From assembly GCA_945878115.1 (NCBI GenBank), contig CAMDVD010000001.1, positions 124,001 to 188,000 on the forward strand: a DNA stretch of 64,000 nt, in the 5' to 3' direction. Positions 26,461 to 35,460 of the stretch are shown here, piece after piece. The number at the start of each line of letters is the position of its first letter. Position 1 is the stretch's first letter. Position numbers and translations under genes: made by a program. Origin of the DNA: Chitinophaga pinensis. GTDB lineage: Bacteria > Bacteroidota > Bacteroidia > Chitinophagales > Chitinophagaceae. The notes under the pieces are model-generated. The model was not told where the DNA came from, made no database searches, and saw nothing but the letters and a program-made list of their open reading frames with translations.

Positions 26461-27693
26461 ATGAATCAGGAACAGAATAAAGGCTCTATGTTGCATATTG
26501 GCTCTGCAGACTTGGTCAGGGTCAGTAATTCTATTTCTATCATCAATAAAATTTTATTCAGCGATATTGAAGAGCAATTCAACAAGGCGTTCTATCTCCT
26601 AAACAGTAAGAATTTGCCTGAGACAAAAGAAAATTACCTTGTATTTTTTGAATGCACACAAGACTATAGAAATAAAAATATTTTCAAGTTTGAGGCGAAG
26701 CAAGAATCGCATTACCAAGAATCGATTGCCTTGTTTAGCGATGTGATAAAAATTAAACCAAAGCATGCCTTGTCTTACGAGTTTAGAGGAATTGCCAAAA
26801 CAAGAATACTAGATGATCAGGGTGCTATTGATGATCTGTCCATTGCTATCAATATGGGTTCTAGCAACAAGGACGCCTACTTTTTTAGAGGAGAAGCTCG
26901 AAGAATGCATTTGATAGATACGAAAGGGGCGATAGATGATTTTTCAAAGTCATTGTCCTATGACCCATTGCATGTAGAAGCCTATGTTTCGCTCGGCATT
27001 GTAAACGAGAAATTGAAAGGTTATACCGCAGCAATTGAAGAATATACCAAGGCTTTAGACATTGATAATCAAAAATATTTTGCCTTTTACAGAAGGGGTT
27101 GCGTGCATGCACAATTGGGAAATTATGCTGAAGCCATACTAGATTATAATCGGGCAATTGATATTAATCCAAACTACAATTACTATTGGGATAGAGCCAA
27201 GGCAAGGCAGATGCAAAAAGATTATATGGGTGCCATTGCCGACTTTACGAAATCGCTTGAATTGATCAATGCCAATAAGCCTACAGAATATGCAAATTAT
27301 TTTGGTAGTGGTAAATCCAAATTTGCAATGGAAGATTATGAAGGTGCTATTGCCGATTATACTTTGGCGATTCAATATGCAGAAAGTCATGAAGTGTATA
27401 TTGCAAAAGCAAAAGCATTATTCAAGCAAAAGGCGTATGCAGAAGCCATTCAAGACATCAGCAAAGCAATGGAATTTGATCCTAGCCAAGCGAATGATTA
27501 TTGTTTACGAGGCTATATTCATTATGTCATCAATGAAGTTGGTGCAGCCATTCAAGATTATACAATAGCAATCGAACTCAACCCTGATTTTCCGAACCCT
27601 TATTATCTGCGAAGTATTGCCAGGAAGCATATTGGCGATGATGCAGGCGCAAATAAGGATGAAGATTTTTTTCAAAAACTGAAGGCAAACTAA
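26461..27693 (+). CDS. Tetratricopeptide repeat protein, partner of PLD/J-domain protein
   Basis: 410 residues, no signal peptide, so probably cytoplasmic. An N-terminal segment of about 75 residues (SADLVRVSNSISIINKIL) is not TPR-like and may be a small adaptor domain. From about residue 90 to the end there are about nine TPRs with clear motifs (AYFFRGEARRM, AYVSLGIVNEKLKGY, YFAFYRRGCVHAQLGNYAEA). The stop codon is followed directly by the ATG of the next gene (TAAATG), so the two are almost certainly translated together. TPR proteins act as binding scaffolds; the ligand is unknown. Confidence 0.8.
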   Translation: MNQEQNKGSMLHIGSADLVRVSNSISIINKILFSDIEEQFNKAFYLLNSKNLPETKENYLVFFECTQDYRNKNIFKFEAKQESHYQESIALFSDVIKIKPKHALSYEFRGIAKTRILDDQGAIDDLSIAINMGSSNKDAYFFRGEARRMHLIDTKGAIDDFSKSLSYDPLHVEAYVSLGIVNEKLKGYTAAIEEYTKALDIDNQKYFAFYRRGCVHAQLGNYAEAILDYNRAIDINPNYNYYWDRAKARQMQKDYMGAIADFTKSLELINANKPTEYANYFGSGKSKFAMEDYEGAIADYTLAIQYAESHEVYIAKAKALFKQKAYAEAIQDISKAMEFDPSQANDYCLRGYIHYVINEVGAAIQDYTIAIELNPDFPNPYYLRSIARKHIGDDAGANKDEDFFQKLKAN

Positions 27694-29058
27694 ATGCAAG
27701 CAGAAGCAGTATTTGAAAACATAGGGGAAAGGATTTTGCATGAACTGAATAAGGTACAAAAATCAGTCTTCATTGCCGTATCCAGTTTTACAAATAAAAT
27801 TCTAATTAATGCATTATTAAACAAAGCGAGAAGTGAATGTTCAGTGTCCATCCTTATGGTGACAAATGAAAATTCGACACAATCGACTCTTGATTTTGCA
27901 CAGCTTATCGCCGCAAAGGCACAAGTGTATAAAATGGAAAAAGGCGATACGTCATTTGATAAAATTAAATTTTGTGTCATCGATCAGAGTACCGTTATTA
28001 CTGGCTCCTATCAATGGGGTTATCAAACAAAAGAAAGTACGGAATACATCAACATCACCTATAATGACGCTACTTTAGCCGAACAGTATATTGCTGAATT
28101 TTATACATTCAGAGCGTTGTATTATCCAGATGAAATAAAGGTGGAAATGGATTTTCCATGGCATAAAATCATCAAACGTTTAGAAATCATCAAGAACTAT
28201 ATTTTATTAGAAGATACAGATGAATTACAGAAAGAAGTAGAAAAATTGAGCGTGTATACGTCCAATAGAATTTTAAGTGAAATCATCATGGATCTGCGCA
28301 ACAAATTTTACGCAAATGCTATCCTCAAAATGCAAGATTTTATTAGCGAAAATCAGGCGCTTACCCTTTGGATAGATCCGGAAATTGCCGCCTTGAAACT
28401 GGAAATTAAAGAGCTCGAAAATCAGTTGAATAGTTATGATCATGAAAGGATAGAAATAGAAAAGAAAATGTTTGAATTCCAACACAGACATACACTGGAG
28501 CTTGGTGAAATTATATTGAACTTGTTGACTCTACGTCGAATAAAATATAAGTCGGATAAAGAAAAATTTGAGGATGCCAGCAAAGATGAAAGTGATTATC
28601 GTGCGCAATTTGAAGCCGAAAAGAGGAAGTCAATTTTTGACTTAAGCGAGCAAGAAAAAACGGAAATCAAAAAGAAATTTAGAAAGGCAACGAACTTATG
28701 TCATCCAGATAAAGTGAGTGATGAATTCAAGGAAGCTGCACAGAAAATATTTGTAAGTTTAAAGCAAGCCTATGATCGGAATGATTTACATAAAGTAAGC
28801 ACCATTCTGGATGATCTTGAAAAATATAATTATTTCAAATCGGCATCAGAATCCATTACAGAGAAAGAATTATTAAAATCCTCTATTGCGAAACTCCAGC
28901 AACAAATCAAATCGCTCGCTTCAGAAATTAGTACCAGTAAACAAAGTGAAGCATTCAACAGTATGATGGAAATTTCAAATTGGGACGAGTATTTTCAAAA
29001 GACCAAGGAGAAATTAAAAATGGAATTGGAAGAATTGCAAATGCAGATTGAAGGTTAG
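27694..29058 (+). CDS. Fusion protein: degenerate PLD-like domain, coiled coil and J-domain
   Basis: 454 residues. Residues 1-150 resemble a phospholipase D/nuclease fold: KIKFCVID then TVITGSYQW. The HxKxxxxD...GSxN motif is altered, with Lys90 in place of the catalytic His and Gln107 in place of Asn, while Lys92, Asp97, Gly104 and Ser105 are kept. A coiled coil follows (about residues 225-320). A J-domain-like segment then has an intact HPD at 337-339 (KKFRKATNLCHPDK, AQKIFVSLKQAYDRND), which would stimulate an Hsp70 ATPase. The C-terminus is another coiled coil. There is no signal peptide. It starts directly after the TPR gene. Similar PLD-J proteins occur in Bacteroidota from memory; no function is established. 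A conflict or quality-control role is inference. Confidence 0.75.
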   Translation: MQAEAVFENIGERILHELNKVQKSVFIAVSSFTNKILINALLNKARSECSVSILMVTNENSTQSTLDFAQLIAAKAQVYKMEKGDTSFDKIKFCVIDQSTVITGSYQWGYQTKESTEYINITYNDATLAEQYIAEFYTFRALYYPDEIKVEMDFPWHKIIKRLEIIKNYILLEDTDELQKEVEKLSVYTSNRILSEIIMDLRNKFYANAILKMQDFISENQALTLWIDPEIAALKLEIKELENQLNSYDHERIEIEKKMFEFQHRHTLELGEIILNLLTLRRIKYKSDKEKFEDASKDESDYRAQFEAEKRKSIFDLSEQEKTEIKKKFRKATNLCHPDKVSDEFKEAAQKIFVSLKQAYDRNDLHKVSTILDDLEKYNYFKSASESITEKELLKSSIAKLQQQIKSLASEISTSKQSEAFNSMMEISNWDEYFQKTKEKLKMELEELQMQIEG

Positions 29059-29166
29059 GTGGAGGGTGAGTGTGCTTGCTAAATAATATTTGCATCCTAA
29101 TAATCTATGTTGAAAAAATTATCCATTTATGATGTGATTATTTTGTAGCAAAAATGGATACCCAAT

Positions 29167-32100
29167 TTATCTTATCAAAGTCAAATCTCCTTTCAGCACA
29201 ATTTTTTTATCTAACCAAGGACATTTATATTCAAGCAAATAAAAATAAGTCCCAACAGGTGCTTCTTCATTGCCATATCGACCATCCCATCTTTCGGATA
29301 AACTATGGGCATTAAAAACAACGGTTCCCCAACGATTGAATATTTGTAAATGCATCTGATCTACATTACTTAAAGTGATTACACCATACGTTTCATTTTT
29401 AGTATCACCGTCTGGTGTAAATGCATTAGGTAAATAAGCGGTGCAACAATTTTGTTGATCTACCGTAATAGATTTCGTAATGGCGCATCCTCTTTCATCA
29501 TGCACGATGAGTTGATAATTTCCAGCAATGATGCTGTCTAAAATCAATGATGTATTGCTATTATTCCAATGAAAAAAATATGGTATCCAACCACCAGAAA
29601 TACTTCCTTGAACCCAACCCGTATTTGTTTCAAAACAAGGCACATCTCTTTTCTGTAAATCAATATTGAGTGGTTCTGTAGGGCCTATAATATCTACAAT
29701 TTCATTTGTCAAACAATTATTTGAATCTTTAATTTCTACGGTATAAGTGCCGGCGCCAAGCCCATTAAAAGTGTTAGCGCTTTGCCATCCTTGATTATTT
29801 ATGTTATACAAATACGGCGAAAACCCACCACTTGTTTGTATAATAATGGAGGAGGTTTTATCATCAAAACATGCAAGGGTATCTGGTGGAATACTAATTG
29901 TGACCAATGCAGATAGTTCAGTAAATGTAATGGTTGTATCGGTTACACAGGAGTTGGCATCCCGAATATAAATGGTATACGTGCCACCAGAAATGGTATT
30001 GATTTGTGCTGTCGTTGTGAAAGTAATTCCATCCAAAGAGTACTTGTAAGGCGCTACACCACTATATCCTGTTAGTGTAATAGAACCATTCGAATCGCCG
30101 TGACAAAGCGGTGCTGTATAATTGACTATTTGCAAATAAGGAACACCATCATCGCCCAATAAGACGGTATCGCTTGCTTTACAACCAAGGCTGTCTGTGA
30201 TAATAAGCCAATATATATTTGGTGCCAAGCCACTAATTGAATTTGCATTGGATCCCGTACTCCAAGCATACGTAAAAGCACCTGTGGTATTGGATACGAC
30301 CGAATTGATGGCACCGTTTATACTATCGCAATGTGCATTAGCTGGAAATAATTGGAGGTTTATAGCCACAGAAGGTGCAACATAAAAGCTATCTTTTTTT
30401 ACACAACCATTCGCCGCAGTGGTAAAACAAATATAACTACCAGGTGCTAAATTACTGTCGATATATGCTGTACAACCATTGCTCCAACTATAAGTATACG
30501 GTGCAATACTATTGCTTGGAATCACAGATAATTTGCCATTGTTTTTACCACAAATTGTTTTGATAGAATCGCGTAAAGTATGGACGGTTAAGGTATCTAA
30601 GACGGAAAAATATTTTACTTTATAACAGCCATTTGTGTCGGTTACGGTAACACTATAATTTCCTGCAGGTATGCCAGATAAATCTTGAGATGTTGCACTA
30701 TTGCTCCAACTATATGTATAGCCAGGTGTGCCATCTGTTACCGTTATATCAATGCCTCCACTCGAATCGCCACAAATAGGTTTTGTAATTATGGCGGTAA
30801 CAAATGGCAAATGTTCAAAAACAACATTGATGCCTACACTATCTCTGCAACCATTTGCATCTTGAACAATAACATAATTGACGCCAGGTGCAATACCAGT
30901 GTCGGTTTGACCAACTGTGCCAGTGCCCCAAGTGTATGTATAAGGTAATACACCACCTGAAGCAGTTGCATGTAATACGCCATTATTAAGTGGGCAATCT
31001 GGTAAATTAATGGAATCGATTGTAACGGTTAAATTGGACAAAGACGGTATATTAAATAAAGTATCTTTTACGCATCCATTGGCGTCCTTGATAGAAATCA
31101 CTTTGATACCATAACTTAAATTAGTGAAAACATTATTACTTGTGTAAGGGCCATAAGCGATGGAATAAGTAACAGGTGGTGCAAACCCAGTGGCATAGAC
31201 TGTTAAGGAGCCATCAAAAGTATTTTTACAAGAGGTAGGCGTGATATGAACGCTATCAATAATTGGAGTTAGCTTGACAATGGTGATGGTATCCCAAACC
31301 ACTTGTGCTGGACATTCTGTGGTATATTTGGCATAATATTTTTTTGGATATAAAGTGTTGCAAACATTAATCGATTCTTGGTCATTAAATTGTGGAAGTA
31401 AACCAGTTAAAGTACTATACCACTTTATATTATATGCGTTTGCTCCAGAAGGATTGATGCGCCAACCTTCATTACTAGCTGTCCATATCGTAGCATTTCT
31501 TCCATTCACAATATGAAAATTACTACCACCAGTACTTTGGATACCAAGCGTGGCAAAATTCAACCATTTTGACGTATCGGCATCACAAATAGATTTATTG
31601 CTGATATGCACTTCCATGCTATTGAGTGTTTCAAATAGAATGAGCTGAAACGTGGATGTAGCATTACTACAAGTGGGTCCAAAGAATGGAATGGAATTAT
31701 ATTCAATTACAAATTTTCGAAAAGGGGCAGTGCCTTGTGTTGCATATTGGATAGTTCCGCCAATAGCAGTATTGCCATCCATGAAAGGGCAGAATATCGC
31801 ATTGTCTGGATAGGCAGCATTATAAAATGGCATTGGTTTTTTTGTGTCGAAAGAGCAACTCGTATTGCTATAATTAGGATTGAATGTAACATGACCATTT
31901 GCACTCGCATAAAGTTGTGTGTATTGTTGTTCGTAAAAACAAAATGGGAAACCAATGGGAACAGCTCCAGAAAACATATCATCACCCAATGATAAATTCG
32001 TTCCAGTTGGAATGGATAAAGGTGCAAATGGAATGCTCAAAGAAGAATACTGATTGGTATGTAATGGCTTTGCTAAATTCGCCTGAATAGTGATACATGT

Positions 32101-32223
32101 GCTGTCGCAGGCAATGGTATCTAAAGGACTATTTACAATATTAAATAGAACTTGTGCATGCAGAGAGGGGGCAAATCCGTGTAATAAAAGGAAACAGAAA
32201 ATACGGAAAAGGAAGATTCTCAT
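29167..32223 (-). CDS. SprB-repeat/CHU_C-type T9SS-secreted surface protein
   Basis: 1018 residues. Signal peptide ends SLHAQ. Residues about 50-280 form an N-terminal beta domain (SLSIPFAPLSIP, SANGHVTFNPNYSN). From about 310 to 900 there are roughly eight SprB-like repeats with patterns such as GGVLPYTYTWGTG, GTPGYTYSWSNSATSQDLSG and GNYSVTVTDTNGC. The last 90 residues are a CHU_C domain (LPNAFTPDGDTKNETYG, IFNRWGTVVF, WDGRYGNEEAPVGTYFYLLEY), which directs secretion by the type IX system. Such proteins are adhesins in gliding or biofilm species. It is followed by an MbnP-like gene to its right on the same strand. Confidence 0.88.
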   Translation of the reverse strand: MRIFLFRIFCFLLLHGFAPSLHAQVLFNIVNSPLDTIACDSTCITIQANLAKPLHTNQYSSLSIPFAPLSIPTGTNLSLGDDMFSGAVPIGFPFCFYEQQYTQLYASANGHVTFNPNYSNTSCSFDTKKPMPFYNAAYPDNAIFCPFMDGNTAIGGTIQYATQGTAPFRKFVIEYNSIPFFGPTCSNATSTFQLILFETLNSMEVHISNKSICDADTSKWLNFATLGIQSTGGSNFHIVNGRNATIWTASNEGWRINPSGANAYNIKWYSTLTGLLPQFNDQESINVCNTLYPKKYYAKYTTECPAQVVWDTITIVKLTPIIDSVHITPTSCKNTFDGSLTVYATGFAPPVTYSIAYGPYTSNNVFTNLSYGIKVISIKDANGCVKDTLFNIPSLSNLTVTIDSINLPDCPLNNGVLHATASGGVLPYTYTWGTGTVGQTDTGIAPGVNYVIVQDANGCRDSVGINVVFEHLPFVTAIITKPICGDSSGGIDITVTDGTPGYTYSWSNSATSQDLSGIPAGNYSVTVTDTNGCYKVKYFSVLDTLTVHTLRDSIKTICGKNNGKLSVIPSNSIAPYTYSWSNGCTAYIDSNLAPGSYICFTTAANGCVKKDSFYVAPSVAINLQLFPANAHCDSINGAINSVVSNTTGAFTYAWSTGSNANSISGLAPNIYWLIITDSLGCKASDTVLLGDDGVPYLQIVNYTAPLCHGDSNGSITLTGYSGVAPYKYSLDGITFTTTAQINTISGGTYTIYIRDANSCVTDTTITFTELSALVTISIPPDTLACFDDKTSSIIIQTSGGFSPYLYNINNQGWQSANTFNGLGAGTYTVEIKDSNNCLTNEIVDIIGPTEPLNIDLQKRDVPCFETNTGWVQGSISGGWIPYFFHWNNSNTSLILDSIIAGNYQLIVHDERGCAITKSITVDQQNCCTAYLPNAFTPDGDTKNETYGVITLSNVDQMHLQIFNRWGTVVFNAHSLSERWDGRYGNEEAPVGTYFYLLEYKCPWLDKKIVLKGDLTLIR

Positions 32224-32240
32224 AATGAACTATCCATTAA

Positions 32241-32978
32241 TTATTCTTCACTGACAAAAGAGAATGCAGATATGGAATTGGTATTCATGTCACTTATCCA
32301 TTTTGAATCAGATGGCAACGTACTTTGGTGAACATCATTATCATTAAAATCGATGACAGGATTCAAATACATTTTATTCAAATCGAAGGAGATATTTAAT
32401 TTCTTCGCATTGCCTTCCACATGTAATGTAATTGGGATATTTATTGTAGCCAATGCAGCATCTGTTCCTAAATGATATTGCAAGGAACCAGTATCCTGCA
32501 TCGTTTTTATATAAGATCCTTCGTGCTTGAAGAATATATAACCAGTACTCCAACTCCAGATCATGCCATTAATTGCATCCAAGTCACCAGTATGCGACAA
32601 GGTATGATTGCTATCCACATCCACGCCTAAAAAGAATCGCATACTTTTATAATTGCCATTTGGCAAGGATGCTATTTCTATCGATGAAAATGTTGGGTCA
32701 AAAGCATCAATTAAATCATAATTTTTAAGTACAATTTCTGTGTTGTCATCTTTGGTCAAAACCGCATTCGTTACATAATATTTTAATAAAGAAACTGTAT
32801 ATAAATTGCCAGCCGCATTGGTATAATTATATTGATTTTTTACTATGGGAGCTCCGCCAATATTGTTTTGAAAATAAATACTTACTGGGGCTGAACTTGC
32901 TGTTCCCATTTTATCATTTTTTTTCTGACAAGAAAAAAATAGTATTGGGACCATTAATACGAATAAAAATACTTTCAT
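32241..32978 (-). CDS. MbnP-like lipoprotein
   Basis: 245 residues. A lipobox ILFFSC places the lipid anchor at Cys17. The body resembles the MbnP (copper-associated, methanobactin-linked) family: SIYFQNNIGG near the N-terminus, VSLLKYYVTNAVL, then FFLGVDVDSNHT, GDLDAINGMIWSWSTGYIFFKHEG and a His/Asn-containing C-terminal part. In many Bacteroidota such genes neighbour c-type cytochrome peroxidase or TonB genes; here the neighbours are a CHU_C adhesin and a DUF4159 gene. Metal binding is an inference from the family. Confidence 0.75.
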   Translation of the reverse strand: MKVFLFVLMVPILFFSCQKKNDKMGTASSAPVSIYFQNNIGGAPIVKNQYNYTNAAGNLYTVSLLKYYVTNAVLTKDDNTEIVLKNYDLIDAFDPTFSSIEIASLPNGNYKSMRFFLGVDVDSNHTLSHTGDLDAINGMIWSWSTGYIFFKHEGSYIKTMQDTGSLQYHLGTDAALATINIPITLHVEGNAKKLNISFDLNKMYLNPVIDFNDNDVHQSTLPSDSKWISDMNTNSISAFSFVSEE

Positions 32979-33047
32979 TGTAGATAGGTTTTAGTTTTCA
33001 AATATAAGTAGGATTTGCATACAAACCATTCTTGTATTTTGAAACTA

Positions 33048-33707
33048 TTACATTCCTAAAAAAGCATATTGAATGAGGTTTGCGCCCATCTTCAAAGCTA
33101 GTTGTCTTTTCTCATCCGAATCTTTATGTACTTCGGGATCTTCCCAACCATCATTTAAATCCGTTTCAAAACTATAAAAACAAATGAGTCTGCCTTGGTA
33201 AATTAATCCATATCCTTTTGATGGTTTTCCATCATGTTCATGAATTTTAGGTAGTCCGTTCGCGAAATCATATTTTTGATGATAGACTGGATGGGAAAAA
33301 GGGAGCTCTACGAAATCCAATTCGGGAAATGCTTTTTTCATGGCTGGTCGAATAAATTTGTCTAAACCATAGTTGTCATCGACATGTAGAAATCCACCGC
33401 CAATCAAGTAAGTACGTAGGTTTTGCGCCTCTGCATCATTAAACATTATTCTACCGTGTCCAGTCACAAACACAATTGGATAATTGAATAATTCTCTACT
33501 GCCAACTTCTACTTGCCCTTCCAATGCTTCAAAATGAGTGCCTAAATTTTGATTCGAAAAACGAGCTAGATTTTTTAAAGAGGTTGGATTTGCGTACCAA
33601 TCTCCACCGCCGCCATAAACCAAAAGTCCTAGTTTCATTTTTTGAGAAAAGCCGACAAAAGAACTAAAACAGAGCACCAATAAAAAAAGAAAATTTTTAT
33701 TTTTCAT
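33048..33707 (-). CDS. DUF4159 family exported protein
   Basis: About 219 residues from the preferred ATG at 33707, whose signal peptide (MKNKNFLFLLVLCFSSFVGFSQ) starts cleanly; an ATG at 33737 adds ten residues before it. The conserved DUF4159 segments are KLGLLVYGGGGDWY, YPIVFVTGHGRIMFNDAEAQNLR, YLIGGGFLHVDDNYG and LPFSHPVYHQKYDF. The fold is probably glutamine-amidotransferase-like, without a known activity. 28 bases separate the longer reading from rsmE. Confidence 0.82.
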   Translation of the reverse strand: MKNKNFLFLLVLCFSSFVGFSQKMKLGLLVYGGGGDWYANPTSLKNLARFSNQNLGTHFEALEGQVEVGSRELFNYPIVFVTGHGRIMFNDAEAQNLRTYLIGGGFLHVDDNYGLDKFIRPAMKKAFPELDFVELPFSHPVYHQKYDFANGLPKIHEHDGKPSKGYGLIYQGRLICFYSFETDLNDGWEDPEVHKDSDEKRQLALKMGANLIQYAFLGM

Positions 33708-33765
33708 ATTTGAAATTAAACTACGAATATAAAGCATTATTCGAATGAGAGGACAAAGTGATAAT

Positions 33766-34476
33766 TTAACTAGGATTCGATTGCAGATTAAACAAAGTAC
33801 AGGCGACTATTCCCGCTGTCTCTGTTCTCAGTCTAGTTTTACCAAGCGAAACAGGGATATAAGATTTCGCCAAACATTGCTCTATTTCAGACGGTGTAAA
33901 ATCGCCTTCTGGCCCGATAAGAATACTGCAATCTTGTTCCATTTGTAGCACATCTTGTAGAAATAATTTCTCCGTATTTTCTTCGCAATGGGCAATATAT
34001 TGAGTTGGAAATTTTTGGGTCATGAATTCTTCTAATCCCGTAGGAGAGTGTAATGTAGGGAGATATACTTGTTGGGATTGAAGCATTGCGGAAATGATAA
34101 TTTTATCAAACCGATCTTGTTTCCAATGTAATTTTTCACTTCGTTTTGTAATCAATGGAATGATATGGGCAATCCCAATTTCTGTTGCTTTTTCCAAAAA
34201 CCATTCCATGCGAGAAGGATTTTTGGTAAAGGAAATGGCGATGGATAATTCGCATTTCGCTTTGTTGAAAAATTGCTCATCTAATAAAGTGATGCCACAG
34301 GATTTTTTTTCGACGCTATTTATTTCCATCAAACAACGTGTGCCTTTGCCGTTCGTAAGCCAAAATTGCTCTTTTATTTTCATACGCAAAACATGCACTA
34401 AATGATGTTGTGTTGCTTCGCTCAACATGATTTCTTGGGCATTGGAAAAAGGTTCGAAAAAATAAGGTAATGACAT
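33766..34476 (-). CDS. rsmE: 16S rRNA m3U1498 methyltransferase
   Basis: 236 residues. A SPOUT-class enzyme that methylates N3 of U1498 in 16S rRNA. The N-terminal PUA-like domain contains HHLVHVLRMKIKEQ. The C-terminal knot domain has the SAM-binding motif ILIGPEGDFTPSEIE and the loop VSLGKTRLRTETAGIVA. The product is cytosolic. It is read leftward, back to back with the dcw cluster across a 498-base regulatory region. Confidence 0.93.
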   Translation of the reverse strand: MSLPYFFEPFSNAQEIMLSEATQHHLVHVLRMKIKEQFWLTNGKGTRCLMEINSVEKKSCGITLLDEQFFNKAKCELSIAISFTKNPSRMEWFLEKATEIGIAHIIPLITKRSEKLHWKQDRFDKIIISAMLQSQQVYLPTLHSPTGLEEFMTQKFPTQYIAHCEENTEKLFLQDVLQMEQDCSILIGPEGDFTPSEIEQCLAKSYIPVSLGKTRLRTETAGIVACTLFNLQSNPS

Positions 34477-34974
34477 GTCTAAAAAGACAAATATAAACTT
34501 TCTTTTTAGGCAAAGAACAAGAAGAAAAGAAATGAATTTACAGCCTTTTCGAACACGCTATATTTTATATACAATCCACATCTTATCTTGTTTTTAGGAT
34601 GCAATAAAGGTTAAGTTTGCCGTCCATTTTGTTCATTTCATCCGAATGTATAGAAGTAGTTGGAAGAGTAGTAGCAAATGCTGGAAAGTAATAAGTTGTA
34701 AGGTTTTTTTTTGCTAAAAAATAGAAGGAAAGAGATAAACCTATTTTATCCTCGTTTAAGCAACATAAAAATTGGGATTTACACATCTGCTAACGACAGA
34801 AATTCACTAAAACACAGTTTATCCACACTATCCGCAATATTATTTTTTTTATTTTCTTCTCAAACCATTTATGGCTACTGTTTTCAGCGTTTCCAGACTG
34901 TGGATAAATAAGCGGTTAGCAAATGCATATGGATTGTGGGAAAAAGTGTTTCTTTGTGTCATTAAATGTAGAAT
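34477..34974. promoter_or_regulatory. Divergent regulatory region with DnaA boxes upstream of dcw
   Basis: 498 bases without a credible gene between divergent rsmE and mraZ. It holds two perfect DnaA boxes in opposite orientation, 34819-34827 (TTATCCACA) and 34899-34907 (TGTGGATAA). A weaker tandem neighbour (CTATCCGCA, 34828-34836) adjoins the first. A very AT-rich stretch (about 34837-34860) lies between the boxes. DnaA could act here as a regulator of division genes, or this could be part of an origin; the sequence alone does not decide. Confidence 0.5.
34933..34962 (+). promoter_or_regulatory. Putative MraZ operator (three 10-bp GTG repeats)
   Basis: GTG occurs at 34936, 34946 and 34956, exactly ten bases apart, in the decamers ATTGTGGGAA, AAAGTGTTTC and TTTGTGTCAT. 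MraZ proteins bind direct repeats of about ten-base period (TGGG-type in E. coli, AAAGTG-type in mollicutes). The array ends about 12 bases before the mraZ start. Confidence 0.5.
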
Positions 34975-35454
34975 TTGAACTCGAATACGAAAACATATGG
35001 TGAATACGAAGTTACTTTAGACTCGAAGGGGCGTATTATGCTTCCTGCGGGTTTGAAAAAACAAGTGCCGGATTCAGAATGTGAAGAGGTATTCATGATT
35101 TGTAAAGGTCCAGAAAAATTCATTACGTTGTATACACAATCTCAATGGAAAAGAGTGGAAGCCTTTATTGATCGCATCAATGATTTTAATGAAGAAGGTG
35201 AGGAATTGAAATCTTATCTAGTGAGTGCAACTCCAATCGAATTGGATAGTGCTGGTAGAATAGTGATTCCAAAAAGAATGCTCACCAAAGCAAGTATATC
35301 CAAAGACATTATGATACATGGTATGAAGGATAAAATTGCCATATGGGATGCGACAGAATATGACGAATTTAGAGAAGGTATTGATCAAGATAGGGTCAAA
35401 CAGTTAAAAAGTAAAATTTTGGGAACCGATCATTTAAATCCTCTACTTGGGTGA
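34975..35454 (+). CDS. mraZ: Transcriptional regulator MraZ
   Basis: 159 residues with two SpoVT-AbrB-type repeats: TYGEYEVTLDSKGRIMLPAGLKK-like at the N-terminus and PIELDSAGRIVIPKRML in the middle. The start is TTG: an in-frame TAG lies at 34969-34971 and no ATG occurs before the first motif, so TTG 34975 is the only reasonable choice. MraZ forms a ring-shaped DNA-binding oligomer that controls the division and cell-wall cluster, usually repressing its own promoter. It is the first gene of a 13-gene cluster, with six bases to rsmH. Confidence 0.93.
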   Translation: MNSNTKTYGEYEVTLDSKGRIMLPAGLKKQVPDSECEEVFMICKGPEKFITLYTQSQWKRVEAFIDRINDFNEEGEELKSYLVSATPIELDSAGRIVIPKRMLTKASISKDIMIHGMKDKIAIWDATEYDEFREGIDQDRVKQLKSKILGTDHLNPLLG

Positions 35455-35460
35455 TAACAA

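Noticed and set aside
34477-34974. Firm call of the replication origin
   Set aside because: Two perfect DnaA boxes are suggestive, but no skew or whole-genome context is available here.
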